Assembly (NCBI GenBank): GCA_935421135.1
Contig: OW285190.1
Coordinates: 14,146,501-14,210,500, forward strand
Reading direction: 5' to 3'
Source: Bugulina stolonifera
Taxonomy: Eukaryota > Bryozoa > Gymnolaemata > Cheilostomatida > Bugulidae
DNA length: 64,000 nt
Made by a program: the position numbers and the translations under genes. A model generated the notes under the pieces. That model saw only the letters and a program-made list of their open reading frames with translations, ran no database searches and was not told where the DNA came from. Within the stretch, counting starts at the first letter, position 1. The number at the start of each line of letters is the position of its first letter. Below are positions 27,001 through 39,000 of this stretch, piece by piece.

Positions 27001-30000
27001 AGGTATGCTACTACATTGGTACACGCTATATTAGCTTTGTATGTACATGTAACAATTTAGTAACAACATTATTTTGCATTTTGATTGATAATGGTTTTGT
27101 TTCTTTATATGAAAATAGGCTTGAAGTTTCCACAGATAAAAGGTCAATTTATTTCTTTTTACTGGACTACTGAAGGAATTCTATATTCTGTATAGTAACA
27201 GCACTAATGTGATCTTAACCATCTGTTTTGTGACCATCTGTGACTTAAAAAGTTTACCCAAGCTTGGGTTTCATGCAAGTAATACATTGTTTTGCAGACA
27301 GTTGAAGTTGAACGCTATCCCACACAGTCTAGAGTTTGTGGACTCCAGAGGTACTCTCATTGTCGGCATAGGAAAGAATCTCCATAGAATAGATGCAGCA
27401 GACAGTAAGTCCAATATGGCAGATGGCGGTTGCTAATTTTTTTTGTAAATTCAATTCTTTAGTACGTTAATGTGGGTGGATACTTGTTTTTATTGTTTAC
27501 AATTACATGATACATAATATATTGTGATGAGCGCCAAGTTGTTGTTCTATTTCTGCAGTGTTGCCGAGAGTGTATAAATTCAAACAAGTGACGATGAGGT
27601 TTAAGCCAATTATGGAAGAACACAAAATTCCGTTTGATAGCAAAGCCTTGAGTGTTCTGAGTAAGAAGGACCTCAAACGTCTGCAGGTATATATTACTAT
27701 TATATGCAGTTTACCTACGGCACGCATATGCTGCATATCTATGTATTTGGGTTCTAGACCACCTGTATCTGGTATCGGTGAATATGTGCATTACAGGAAT
27801 GGAGTATGCCGTAGAGAATAGACAATTATGCAATATAATATATTATATTACATTATGTACATCATATAATAATACATTGATTTCATCTACAGGCATATTA
27901 TTGCAGTCATGTAGACAATATACACATACATGTATCCTGTACCAATGCATGACCTTGTTCTAATCGGCTAATGGTAATTGTGAAGTCGTTTACCTGCTCG
28001 GTTATAGTGGTTATAGCGGTTTTAGTGGTCATAGTGGTTATAGTGGTTATAGTGGTTATAGCGGTATAATAATACTACTACATGTATTGCTATTACCTTA
28101 CCATATTTGGTAGACATGCAGACCTGCCTACAAATATGATAGATATTCTGATGAACTAACATCTGAGGAGAAAGAGCTTCTCACATCTGAGGAGAAAGCA
28201 AAGAAAGATGTACGTATGACTTGGCATATTTGTGTATTGAATAGTATGGGTATGCGATAAGAACGTCTTGGCTTTCTGCTCTATTTATTCTGTTTTATAG
28301 TACAGATGAGAGAAACAAAACTTGAATACAGCACTTGGAGAAATTTAAGTAGTTAATTTTTCCATCTTGAAATGATTTAAAATAAAACTGCGTTGTGTCA
28401 TACAGATCGTATTGGGAGAAGATGATTCTCCCATTATTATTGGTCTTGACAAACACTGATCATAAAATTTTTAACTAGCAAAAGGATTTTTACTGCTTGT
28501 GCCTGTAAATGTTATTGTACTCAGATCCTAACAAAACTTGTAACTAGATTTGATGTATATTCTGTATAATATAGACATAAACTTCATTTCGTTACAATAG
28601 TGCATGTACAAATGCATGTGCATATATATTTTTACAAACTCACATTTTAAATATTGTTGTAGTAGTTCTAATAAATTGTTGATAGGCATATGAAGCTTTG
28701 ATAAACAGAGAGGAAGACGTACTAAAGCTGAAGAACGGGGAGATCAAAGTTAAAAATCTTCCGCCCCGTAACAGATATACCAGAAATGAGGCTTTCATTA
28801 GATACCTGTCTATATTTTACGATAGGCCACAAGTAGAGGTAAGTTTCCTTGATGTAGTAGTTTCTCACACATAGTAGTGTTATAGGTCAACTTAGTTATA
28901 GTTCCTTTATTCATCCGAAGTTAGAAAATGCCAACCTTGAAAGCGGACAGACCAGATGTCAACCTATTAAAGCAATAAAACTACTCCATGTTTGTGCACT
29001 ATAAACATATCGTACTAGTAATCCATGACGCAAATTCAAAGTTGTAATACTCATACTAGTAAATAACATACACGTACTGGTTACAAACTTAGTCTGTAAC
29101 AAATAACTGGCAGCTGTCTAACTTATTACAATTCATCCACTTAATTTTTTGTGAATATTGTAATAATATCTTACACTGACATTTCATTACGGTTCACACT
29201 ACACTTACATAAAATAGGATGATGTATTTAACCGCGCATGATTGGATTGCTGTTAACACGCGTACCTCAGTAGTGTTTTCATTTAAACCTTTTATTTGCT
29301 GCTCTTCTCAGCAAGATTATAACGAGTGGATACGACCACTAATATCTTACAACACCCAGTTGTATAAAGAACACAAGAATATACCCAGTTCAGAGTTGTA
29401 TACTATGCTGCTTAAGAAAGCTCCGGAATTAATAGGTAACATCACAACTACCCAAAAGACCTCAACAGCGTCTCGCCTCCTTTCAGAAGCATCTGTAGCG
29501 TCTAGTCTCAATAGGAGCTCTATGTTATCTGGCCGCTTTAATCAGAGTCATTCACTGCACAAACGCGAGTCCAAGTTAGAAAGACGATTCGTGAGCAACT
29601 TTCACACCGAATTCTCATTTGCCAGAATGAAAAATAGTTCACCTTTCCGATTAACAATACCAAGGCAGTTGTCTGCTTTCCCATCCACAAGTCAACTTAT
29701 GAAAGATATAACCAATGTTCCAACTATTGTACTTGGTGATACGGTATCAGGCCAATCTATCCTACCTTCCCAACGTTCAAGTAAGCACCAAATTAACCAC
29801 TCACTCTCTCCTGGCACTTTGACTGAGACGTTGTCCTTTCACCGAGTTTCATCTTATTCCAAAATACTGAGAAATGGTGAATATGACCTTCGTTCAGAGA
29901 GGTTAACCAAAAAAGAATCGGCTGTAATGCCACTCCCATCAAAATCTCAACTTTTTGAGCGAAGCTACAATGGCTCACACCACGATTGGTCTCGAGAAGT

Positions 30001-33000
30001 TACAAAAAGACAGTCTCGATTCTCTTTTATGGGAAATGCTGCAGATACACATTGGGGTTCAATGGTAATGTCAGCTAACTCGAATAACTTTAGTTTGGAT
30101 GATGACGAGGAATATCAGTCAGAGAACGTCTTCATGCGTTGTTTAAAGCGTGAAGAATTAAGAAACCGCGTGTTAGCAGAACTTGCAAGTCTCTTAAGGG
30201 GACAGAATGAGAATAAATTTGGGGTAATTGCTTCCGTAAACATCGCTGTATCAACGCTGGTTCCTAAACAATCCACATGATTTATACTCAACTTATTCTT
30301 CTTTGTCACTCGTCAGGCTATGGCTCTCTATAACTGTCAGCTTCTCTTATTATTTCAATATTATTTTCTTTAAGTTCCAGTTGATTATAATTATAAATTA
30401 AGTGCATGTAGGTTGTTTTTGTGGATCTTCTACAATGTGCAATATCAACATACATTTTCTTGTAAAATATGCTAGATTATCCATCTCCACTGACATGATT
30501 TGTTTCATATTGTTGTCTGTTTTAATGACTGTACGTATGCTGCTAGTTAAATAAATTATATACGCCTCTAACTTTGGATTTCCTTCAATTTCCTGATGGG
30601 TCTAGCAGGAGTTGTCTTTCTGTTTACAGTTATTCAAGGAGGACCAGTTTCCGATTGACTCAGCGAAGGCTGCTTTGAAGAAGGATGATGATGCCGAGAC
30701 GGAATACAAACAGTATATAGACCAAGGGTTCTTCCCTTCTGCAGAGAAAGCTGGGGCAGTTCCTGTAGGTGACTTGCTTAAGGCCACAGGCTACAATGTT
30801 GAAGAAGACAAGGTGTTACTAGAAACAGGTTAGTGTTATAGGCCTATGTCGGTCACATCATACCTCCAGAGGCCCCCTCCCCCCCCCCCCCCCAAATGTC
30901 CTCATCAATCTCGTTGACCGCAAACTAAGGTGCCGTTCACACCGCTGTGCATTAGTAGTTTGATAGTAAAGAGGATACAATTGTTTTACTTACTAATGGT
31001 TTGGCTTTTTACGCACAATTGACAGGGGTGTCTGTAGCTCCCTTTTTTTACTAATTCATTAAACTGACCGAACAACTGGATGGCTGGTCACCTAACTTAT
31101 TGACAAGGACATGGAGATGTCTTAATTCCTTTCATCATATCTCTAATTATTGCTGACCAATTTTTCCGTATGTTTTTTGCTATTTTGACTAAAAGTATAT
31201 GAATTGGCTTTTCGTTGTAGGTAAAGAGCGACAAGTGTATCCCTCAGACCCTAGAGGCTTCATTCCTAACTCTGTATTAGTGCGTCTGCTATTCCCAGAG
31301 GAGGTTAGGGAAGGAGCGCATGAAGATAAATGGAGACCACCCCGACTTACTGATGAGCAGTTAGCTGAAATAGGACAGACCAGGGTAAGAGCATTCAGCT
31401 TATATTCTTCTGAGTCATCTGCACCTGTCTACCTTATGAATCACATATCAATTTGCAGATTCACGATAATATAAACACATTAAGTAAACATCGTTATATA
31501 ATCACAGTATGACAATCATGATTACAGTTTTAGCAGCGGTGGTGTAGCTACCCATTGTACTATAATTCATAAATTTAAAAGTTATTTTGGATTTTACTGT
31601 AACATGTGACGTTATTGCAAGAGGGTGGAGCTACACATGAAACCCTTAGTACCTCGCATAGATGTGAAAAGCAAATCTATGAGTGTTACCAGGCGACGCA
31701 GGAGACGAAGACAACTTGACCAAGTTGACACGGTCAGAATGTGACTTCCTGTCCAAATAATGATTGTCCCATTGATTAACATCAACAATATTCATCCTTC
31801 CCCGGTGACCTTGACCCCAAACCCTCTCCACAAACTGACTATTGCCATATTAACAAAAATAGCTTTATATCCTCCCCTTCTGTCTCTGCTACATGTACAT
31901 GTATGTTGAGCAGTTCTCACATAAGATGCTTACATGCAGTCCTGTTCTTGTACAGTGCATATGATCTGTGAGGTGATATTAGTGTCTTGCAATGCATGTC
32001 TCAACGGTGTAATGTCATTATATCTGTGGGCGGTGCCTATACCAATGTCTATGGGTAGCGTCTATCTTTTGCCATTACGTTCATGTATAAAATATATGGG
32101 TCATGTACAGCATAAATGTGTTTAGACTAAAAGAGAAAGAACTCGGCGATTTGTTCATAATTGGAGAGAAAAGTTATTCATGAGACCAAATCTGGTAAAG
32201 TTTTCCACCTCGATCATGGCACCATGAGACTCTTTTCTCTCACACTATCAGTTTCTATCATTTCTAGGTTCATTCCTTTCTATAAACAGTTTTTCAGAAT
32301 AGGGATTATCTCCCTTGTGTAGAGTTGATTACATATATGACCACCAAGTTAGGTTACTGTTCAGCTACATTTTCAATTCAGCATCACATTTAGTTCCATA
32401 CAATAGTATGTTTTACTCAATCTATTTTTCACAGTAGAATTATTATTTAGAACAACTTTCACAATATATAAACAGTATCTTTATGTTGTGGGCTATTGAT
32501 ATAATTTTGGAGTTTTCATACTGCAATTCTGAATTTGCACCGATAGCTTACGAGCTCCACAGACCATCAACAATTTTTGTATTTGAAATGTTCGCTTGGA
32601 TATCGTAAAATATAGACCAATGGAATCCTGTTCACATAGTAACTGTGATATAGAATGTACTGTATATGTATCAACTTTTCCTGTGCTAGGGGCCAAAATC
32701 AGTTGCTGACCTCGCCGAGGAGAAAGCTTTGGCAGCTTTCCAACAACAGGTGAAAAAGAGTTGACTATAACAGTCGCTTTCAGAGTGTCAACACAAACAT
32801 CACACGATAGAAACACTACTTACCACCAAATATTTTGTCTCTTTCTTTGAGCTTGATCAAAAAGTAATAGTTGTGTGTTTTGCCATCCATAAAAGCTGTT
32901 GAAACTACGGGTTTGCTCTAGAGCTCACTGGAAACAATGCAACTCACATGATCTTATATAGAAAATATTATATGTTATATTTTCTAGTTTCTACACAATG

Positions 33001-36000
33001 TAGATGTTTATGCGTGGTGTGACAAATTTACATGTATGTAACTGATAACTATCTTACTGTAGCTTCAACACTAGACGTCTAAACATTTTGTTAGTGCAAA
33101 TTCACTAAGCACTGTCTTCTGCTTATATCAATATTATAGCATTCATCTGGTCATCTATGTAGAATTGTCTTCTCATTTTAATTCAGCATTATCCTCTTTT
33201 CTGCCGATGCCATTTATCTCTCTCTGAACTACTACTCTACTCTCTCTTGTCTTTAGCGTCGTACCTTGGAATATATCACATTGAAGAACAGAAAATCAAC
33301 TTATTATCCGAGAAATCCAAGTTTCTCTGTGAAAGGATCTCCACATGAAATCGCAACAAGCCAACCACATAATTCAATCGCGACAGAGCAACCACATGCA
33401 ACCATAACATCACAATCTCAATTAGCTCTTCCATTGGGACTTTACAGCTCATTCCAAACAAATCTTAATATTCCCAGCCTTTCCATGATCTCTTCTGGAG
33501 TTTTTAAGGTGACATTCACAGTACAGTGTTAGAGTTCAAATTTGATTTAGTTTGTTACTGTTCCTCTGTTCTCATTCTCTTTCATGTTCCAAGCCTTCCC
33601 AAGTAGCAGAGTACTACGCTCAGCGGAAACTGAGAATAAACCCAATGGAAGAAATATCAGCGTTTAAAAAGAGGCGTGGCTATTTCACTATCTATTCACA
33701 TATGCACGCTGAGAGAGATTCAAACATAGCCTTTTCTCAAAATGGTCAATTACTAACATTAATGGTATGGCTGCTGTCTGATGCCTCTGGTCATGCTCCA
33801 TACGTCTGTCTTCTAGTCTGCTTACACTACTTAGTTCAATGTCTCACAGTCTTCTCCCAATCATATCATTTGTCTTATCTTGGATCCTCTCTAGACATGG
33901 AGGAGATAACTCCAGATGTTTCTCAATTACCTCTTAGAACCTGTTCTCTGCTTGACTAATGTACATGTATGTTTAGCAGTATTTAACGTATCCTGGCTGC
34001 TCTAACACTATAATTTCACATAAATCCATTGCATGCACAGTATATGTATATTATACATTGTATAATAATGTTGTATACAGGGTGGTGATGGTGATGTGGA
34101 TTCAACTTTTCCACCTGGAATGGATCCGGTATTAATAATTTTGTAATAGCTGTTTGTACTACTGTTAGCTAAAACTGTGTGAACACAAACTTTTCAACAG
34201 GATCTCACCATTCATGTTGTAGTATTTGCAGTTTAGCTTTAGTTTTTCTCTATTCTCACTGTATATCAGTCTATTGCACGTTGTCCTTTGAGGTAGATAC
34301 CTCCCAACCTCACTTTGGTTTAGCCAATTAAATCGGTTAGCATTAAATTTGTATTATATGTTGCTTTTGCATCCAATGTACTTTATAATATTATTTCTCA
34401 GTTCAACCTTCATAGGAGGATGTTTTAGTTTTAGTTCACTCTTCCGAGTTCCAATCATGTGAGCCCTTTATGTGGAGTTGTCATCCCTTCACAAAATCGA
34501 GGTGCTTACAACTCCACAGACACGTCAATGTGATTGGAATCTAGCCCTTTGTACCTTGAAAATGGCTCATGTTTTAGTTATACTAAACTTTATTAAATAG
34601 AGCATATTAATTAAAGTTGAAATCTTTTTTGTATTTTGCTCATCATTTTGAAGTTATCCTCTCTTGTTATGCTCTACAAAATAACATCCTTTATGCTATA
34701 TTACTACAGAGAGAAAACACTGAGGCTGACAGGGTAATTATGATGTCAGATGATGAAGAGGTGTCCAACGCCTTCCTTCTCAAGTCAATGTCATCAAACT
34801 TGAAGAAGAAAGGCAAGAAGAAGAAAGTCAGAGCCAAGGTAAAGAACAGTACAAACAATGCAGAGTAATTCACATCTTGGGTCATATACACGGATATCTA
34901 GTGTGAAATGTACTTTAGGCCACCGATCCTGTGTAAATGTAGGCCATTTATAGTGTAAATGTAGGTCACATATCTAGTGTAAATGTACATGTAGGTCATA
35001 TATAGTGTAAATGTAGGTCATATATAATTTAAATGTAGATCACAGTCATATCTAATGTAAATGTAGGTCACATATCTAATGTAAATGTAGGTCATATATA
35101 ATAGTGTAAATGTAGGTCATATAATTATAACGCAATAGGTAGGTCACATATCTGATGTAAATGTAGGTCACATAATTATCTGATGTAAATGTAGGTCACA
35201 TCATTATCTGATGTAAATGTAGGTCACATAATATTATCTAATGTAAATGTAGGTCACATTTGGAATGGATGATGAAGAAGAGGACACACTATTTAAGTCT
35301 CCGTCTAAAAGTGTGTCATTCAATAACCCTCAGAAATTAGCTAAAGACAGCAGTAACAGTTTCTTAAGTAAGATTGGTTCAATCCTAACCAGACCTCCGA
35401 CACCTCCCGTAAGTAGTGATTACTACTTCCTCTTCCAAGTTTATACGCTGTATATTATATCTAATAAAACCTTTAATTGTCATATTACATGTGATGTGGT
35501 AATGCAGTGCCACTCCTTAGTGTGGTAGGTACAGTTGCGCATAAGACCAAGAAATAGTGTGACAAATCAATGTTAATCACATGTGGTGTGGCCATACAAT
35601 GTTAATCACATTGTGGTGTGGTCATGTAATGTTAATCACACGTGGTGTGGTCATACAATGTTAATCACATGTGGTGTGGTCATGCAATGTTAATCACACG
35701 TGGTGTGGTCATGCAATGCTTTCCTTTCCATCTGACTGTGATCTAATGATATGATTGATGTAAACATACATGTAGAGTGAAGTAATAGTCCAGACTTCTC
35801 GGGTTGTTAAGAAACCTGATGGAGTTACAGTAAAGGTAAAGTTTTACCCTCATTGGTCAGTCTCCCCACCTTTTCTATCATACATGTATGTCATTAGAAG
35901 GTGTATAGATTTGCATCGTCTATCATTTCCTACTAACACTGTCTGATTTACTGATCTACATAACTATGGTTACTTGGTTACCATGGTTACGACTACTAAC

Positions 36001-39000
36001 TTGATCTGAATGTCAATCATCCATAAAAATCATATTCCAACCCACCAATCAGCACACACCTTACATGTACATGCACTAATACTTTTAAAGTTGTCCTCTC
36101 TCTCCTCTATATTTTGAAGGAATGACAACTACAAGTCATTGTAATCTTGAATTGTAATAATTAAATTAAATATCATAACAAGTCTGCTCATTTGGAATTC
36201 ACTGCGATCCTTAAATGTTATGTTGTGATTACCAAGCACTATGTTCCACCACCATGTCACTTGTCAGAGCACCTGTTAACATTATGTCAAATCGCCTAAT
36301 CACCTGCTAATGTCTTGTCTTATTTACTGTTATTCTGCACAAAGTTTTTGATAGACAAATCATTCTTTGTATTTATTAGTTTCAATAATCATATCAAATA
36401 AACATGTACTTCCGATTTAGTCTTTAGGCAATAGATTGCTGTGTTTGTCTTATTTTGCATTCTTTACTAGTAGTAATAAATCATATAAATCATGATTATT
36501 GGCTTCTCAAGGTACCTCATGTTAAAATTATGTGACCTCTTCTGTCAGAATCAGACATCAAGAACTCCATAAAATTGCAGTAACACCTATTTTAATCAGC
36601 CGACTTTTCCTACGTCTAATTAATTCACAGGCCTGAAAGTTTGAATATACATAATAATTAATCATAATGAATTATCAGAATACTGATATTAAAAGTTAGT
36701 TCATGTAGATATTGTATGATTTGCGGTTATAGCTTATCAAGGTTGAACTTTACAAAAAATTGGCTTTCCCGTTGTCTAATTCTGATAGCAGGAGTCAAAT
36801 TTATGTAACTATTGTCTCTTTCACATTTTCTTTTACTCTCTCAGTCTCAGAGCATAAACTTTTCCCGCTCAAGAAAGCGTGTCACCTCTAACTCCGCTTC
36901 TCACCCGTCATTATCACGGTTCAGTCAACGATCTTATACATCATCTTCATTATCTCCCCTGTCATCGAGGAGACTCGTCACCGTAGAAGATTACGGTGAG
37001 GATGAGGTTGATGTATTTGATCCTAATAAAAGCTCACCAGTATCACCAACTCCCTCATCTCACCAACTAATCGGCAGCAAGCAACCACACACTGGTCATG
37101 GCTCACGTCGCTCTTCTTTGCAATACTCTCACGAAGGCAGATCCTCTCCTTATGCTGCCGGTTCCATAGTCGCTACACAAGCACTGCCAAACATACTTCC
37201 TGTTCGCTCCTCTAATGTATACATTCCTCAGACTAAATTCACTAAATTTCTTGAAGTTGAACCTCTAAGATCTAAGCGTAGACGCAAGGTATGCTAATAG
37301 ACTATAAAGGTTTATCTCCACATGCGATCTCTGCGGTCTCATCTCTGTGGTCTCATCTCTACATCTCACACCATCATGTCCACTCTATATAAACTATTTG
37401 TGCTTGTCTGAATGTTGTGTTTGTGATTTCTTTATCACTTTCGACATTCGAGATTAATAAAAATATCTCTCAGATTTTGTTCAAATACTAAGAATTTGTT
37501 CATCATTAGTCAAATTTGCGACATGCCCTTCAGGTGTCTAAAACTCGGCTAATACAAGTTTCGTCATCTGCTGTCATAGACACATTGGGCAATCATTGCA
37601 CAAACTGAGACATATGTTGTAATAAATTTTCGATGTCTATGTTTATAGCCACCAAGAACACCCACACCTCCCCCACCTCCAGTAGTGAAGAAGCAACCAA
37701 CAGCTCCAAGGAAGCCTTTAGTCAAACTGGTATCTGTGGTGAGTTTAGTGGCGTTATGTATTTTGTGTAGGCAGAGTACACACAACAAAAGCATTATTCT
37801 TGTGAATCAATCTACATGTACATGTAGGTAATTTATTAAAGTATTACTTTTTCACAATTTGCTAGCACAATTTTGTGCCACCCTGAAATAAGTTATTATT
37901 TTCATCACCAACACTGTATCTACTTTGCAGCTCTCTCAGAAATTTTGATCAGCACTGGTTGTTAATACAGACTCACAAGTCCGACGCACAATGCTGCTTT
38001 TTTCAATGATAGAAGCAGTTATTTAGGGATGATTTGCTTCGACCAAGTTAAATTGCAGGTCAATAACCCTCAAGGCTTAGGTCGCACACTCATCTGTAAA
38101 ATACCACTAGCTACTTTGGTCAGTTCAAGAGATTGTGAAAGCACAACCATGTTGTCTGTCTGTCTGTTTGTTTAACTCTCATTTAGTTTTACAAGCCTTT
38201 AGTTTCAGTTTGTTATATATATTCTGTTTCAGGGACCTCCCCCGCCTCCCCCACCAAAGCTGAAGACTCCTCCCCCACCACCACCTCGGGAGCCAACACC
38301 CTCTCCTTCACCACCTCCGCCTCCACCAACTCCCTTACCAGAGTTTGTCACACAGTTCTTTCCAGATGAGTGGTTCCAGCAGTACTTTCCGAACTGCTCA
38401 TCACACGTAAGTGAATTGCAACAGAAGTACATTGATAAAGTGGTGTTACTGTGCGTGTCGCACTATTACATTACCATGTAATAGATTTGAATTACCCAGT
38501 GGGTGATAACTCCAACCAAACGGTTCACATGATTAGAGCTAATTAACAGCTATGTAAAATGTTTAGTCTGTGTTTTGAGGTTATGCTCTTTGAATACACG
38601 TACACCTATGTATTAATTTTGCAGACATTTCCCAAGCCTTGGACTGTTGAGCACTTTATTTCACAACTTCTAAGGATACTAAAGATGGCCGACTACTCAG
38701 TCAAGATACAAATTATGGCAGCTATTAGAAAGCTTTACCACAGTCAAGGTAACACTCATGTGGTTATTTTTGTAAATAGAAGATAAAACCTGTTGATTTT
38801 AGTACCAGTTGAAACTGTAGTCTCAAACCCGTTGATTATTATTATCAATTCGTTTTTAGCATAGTAAGAAGTCGACAAGCTAGAATTTTAGTGTCACTTA
38901 ATTTAAGCAGTTCAGTAACACATCATTGACCTTCAGTTGACATTGTACTCATTGGTATCTTACGTTTCCATGTCTGATAGAATAGTGAATACATATTATA

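Noticed and set aside
27990..28070. CRISPR-like array from the 9-bp repeats
   Set aside because: Units are contiguous without spacers and lie in an animal intron.
38229..38432. Gly-rich minus-strand protein
   Set aside because: Antisense of the proline-hinge exon of the WD-repeat gene.
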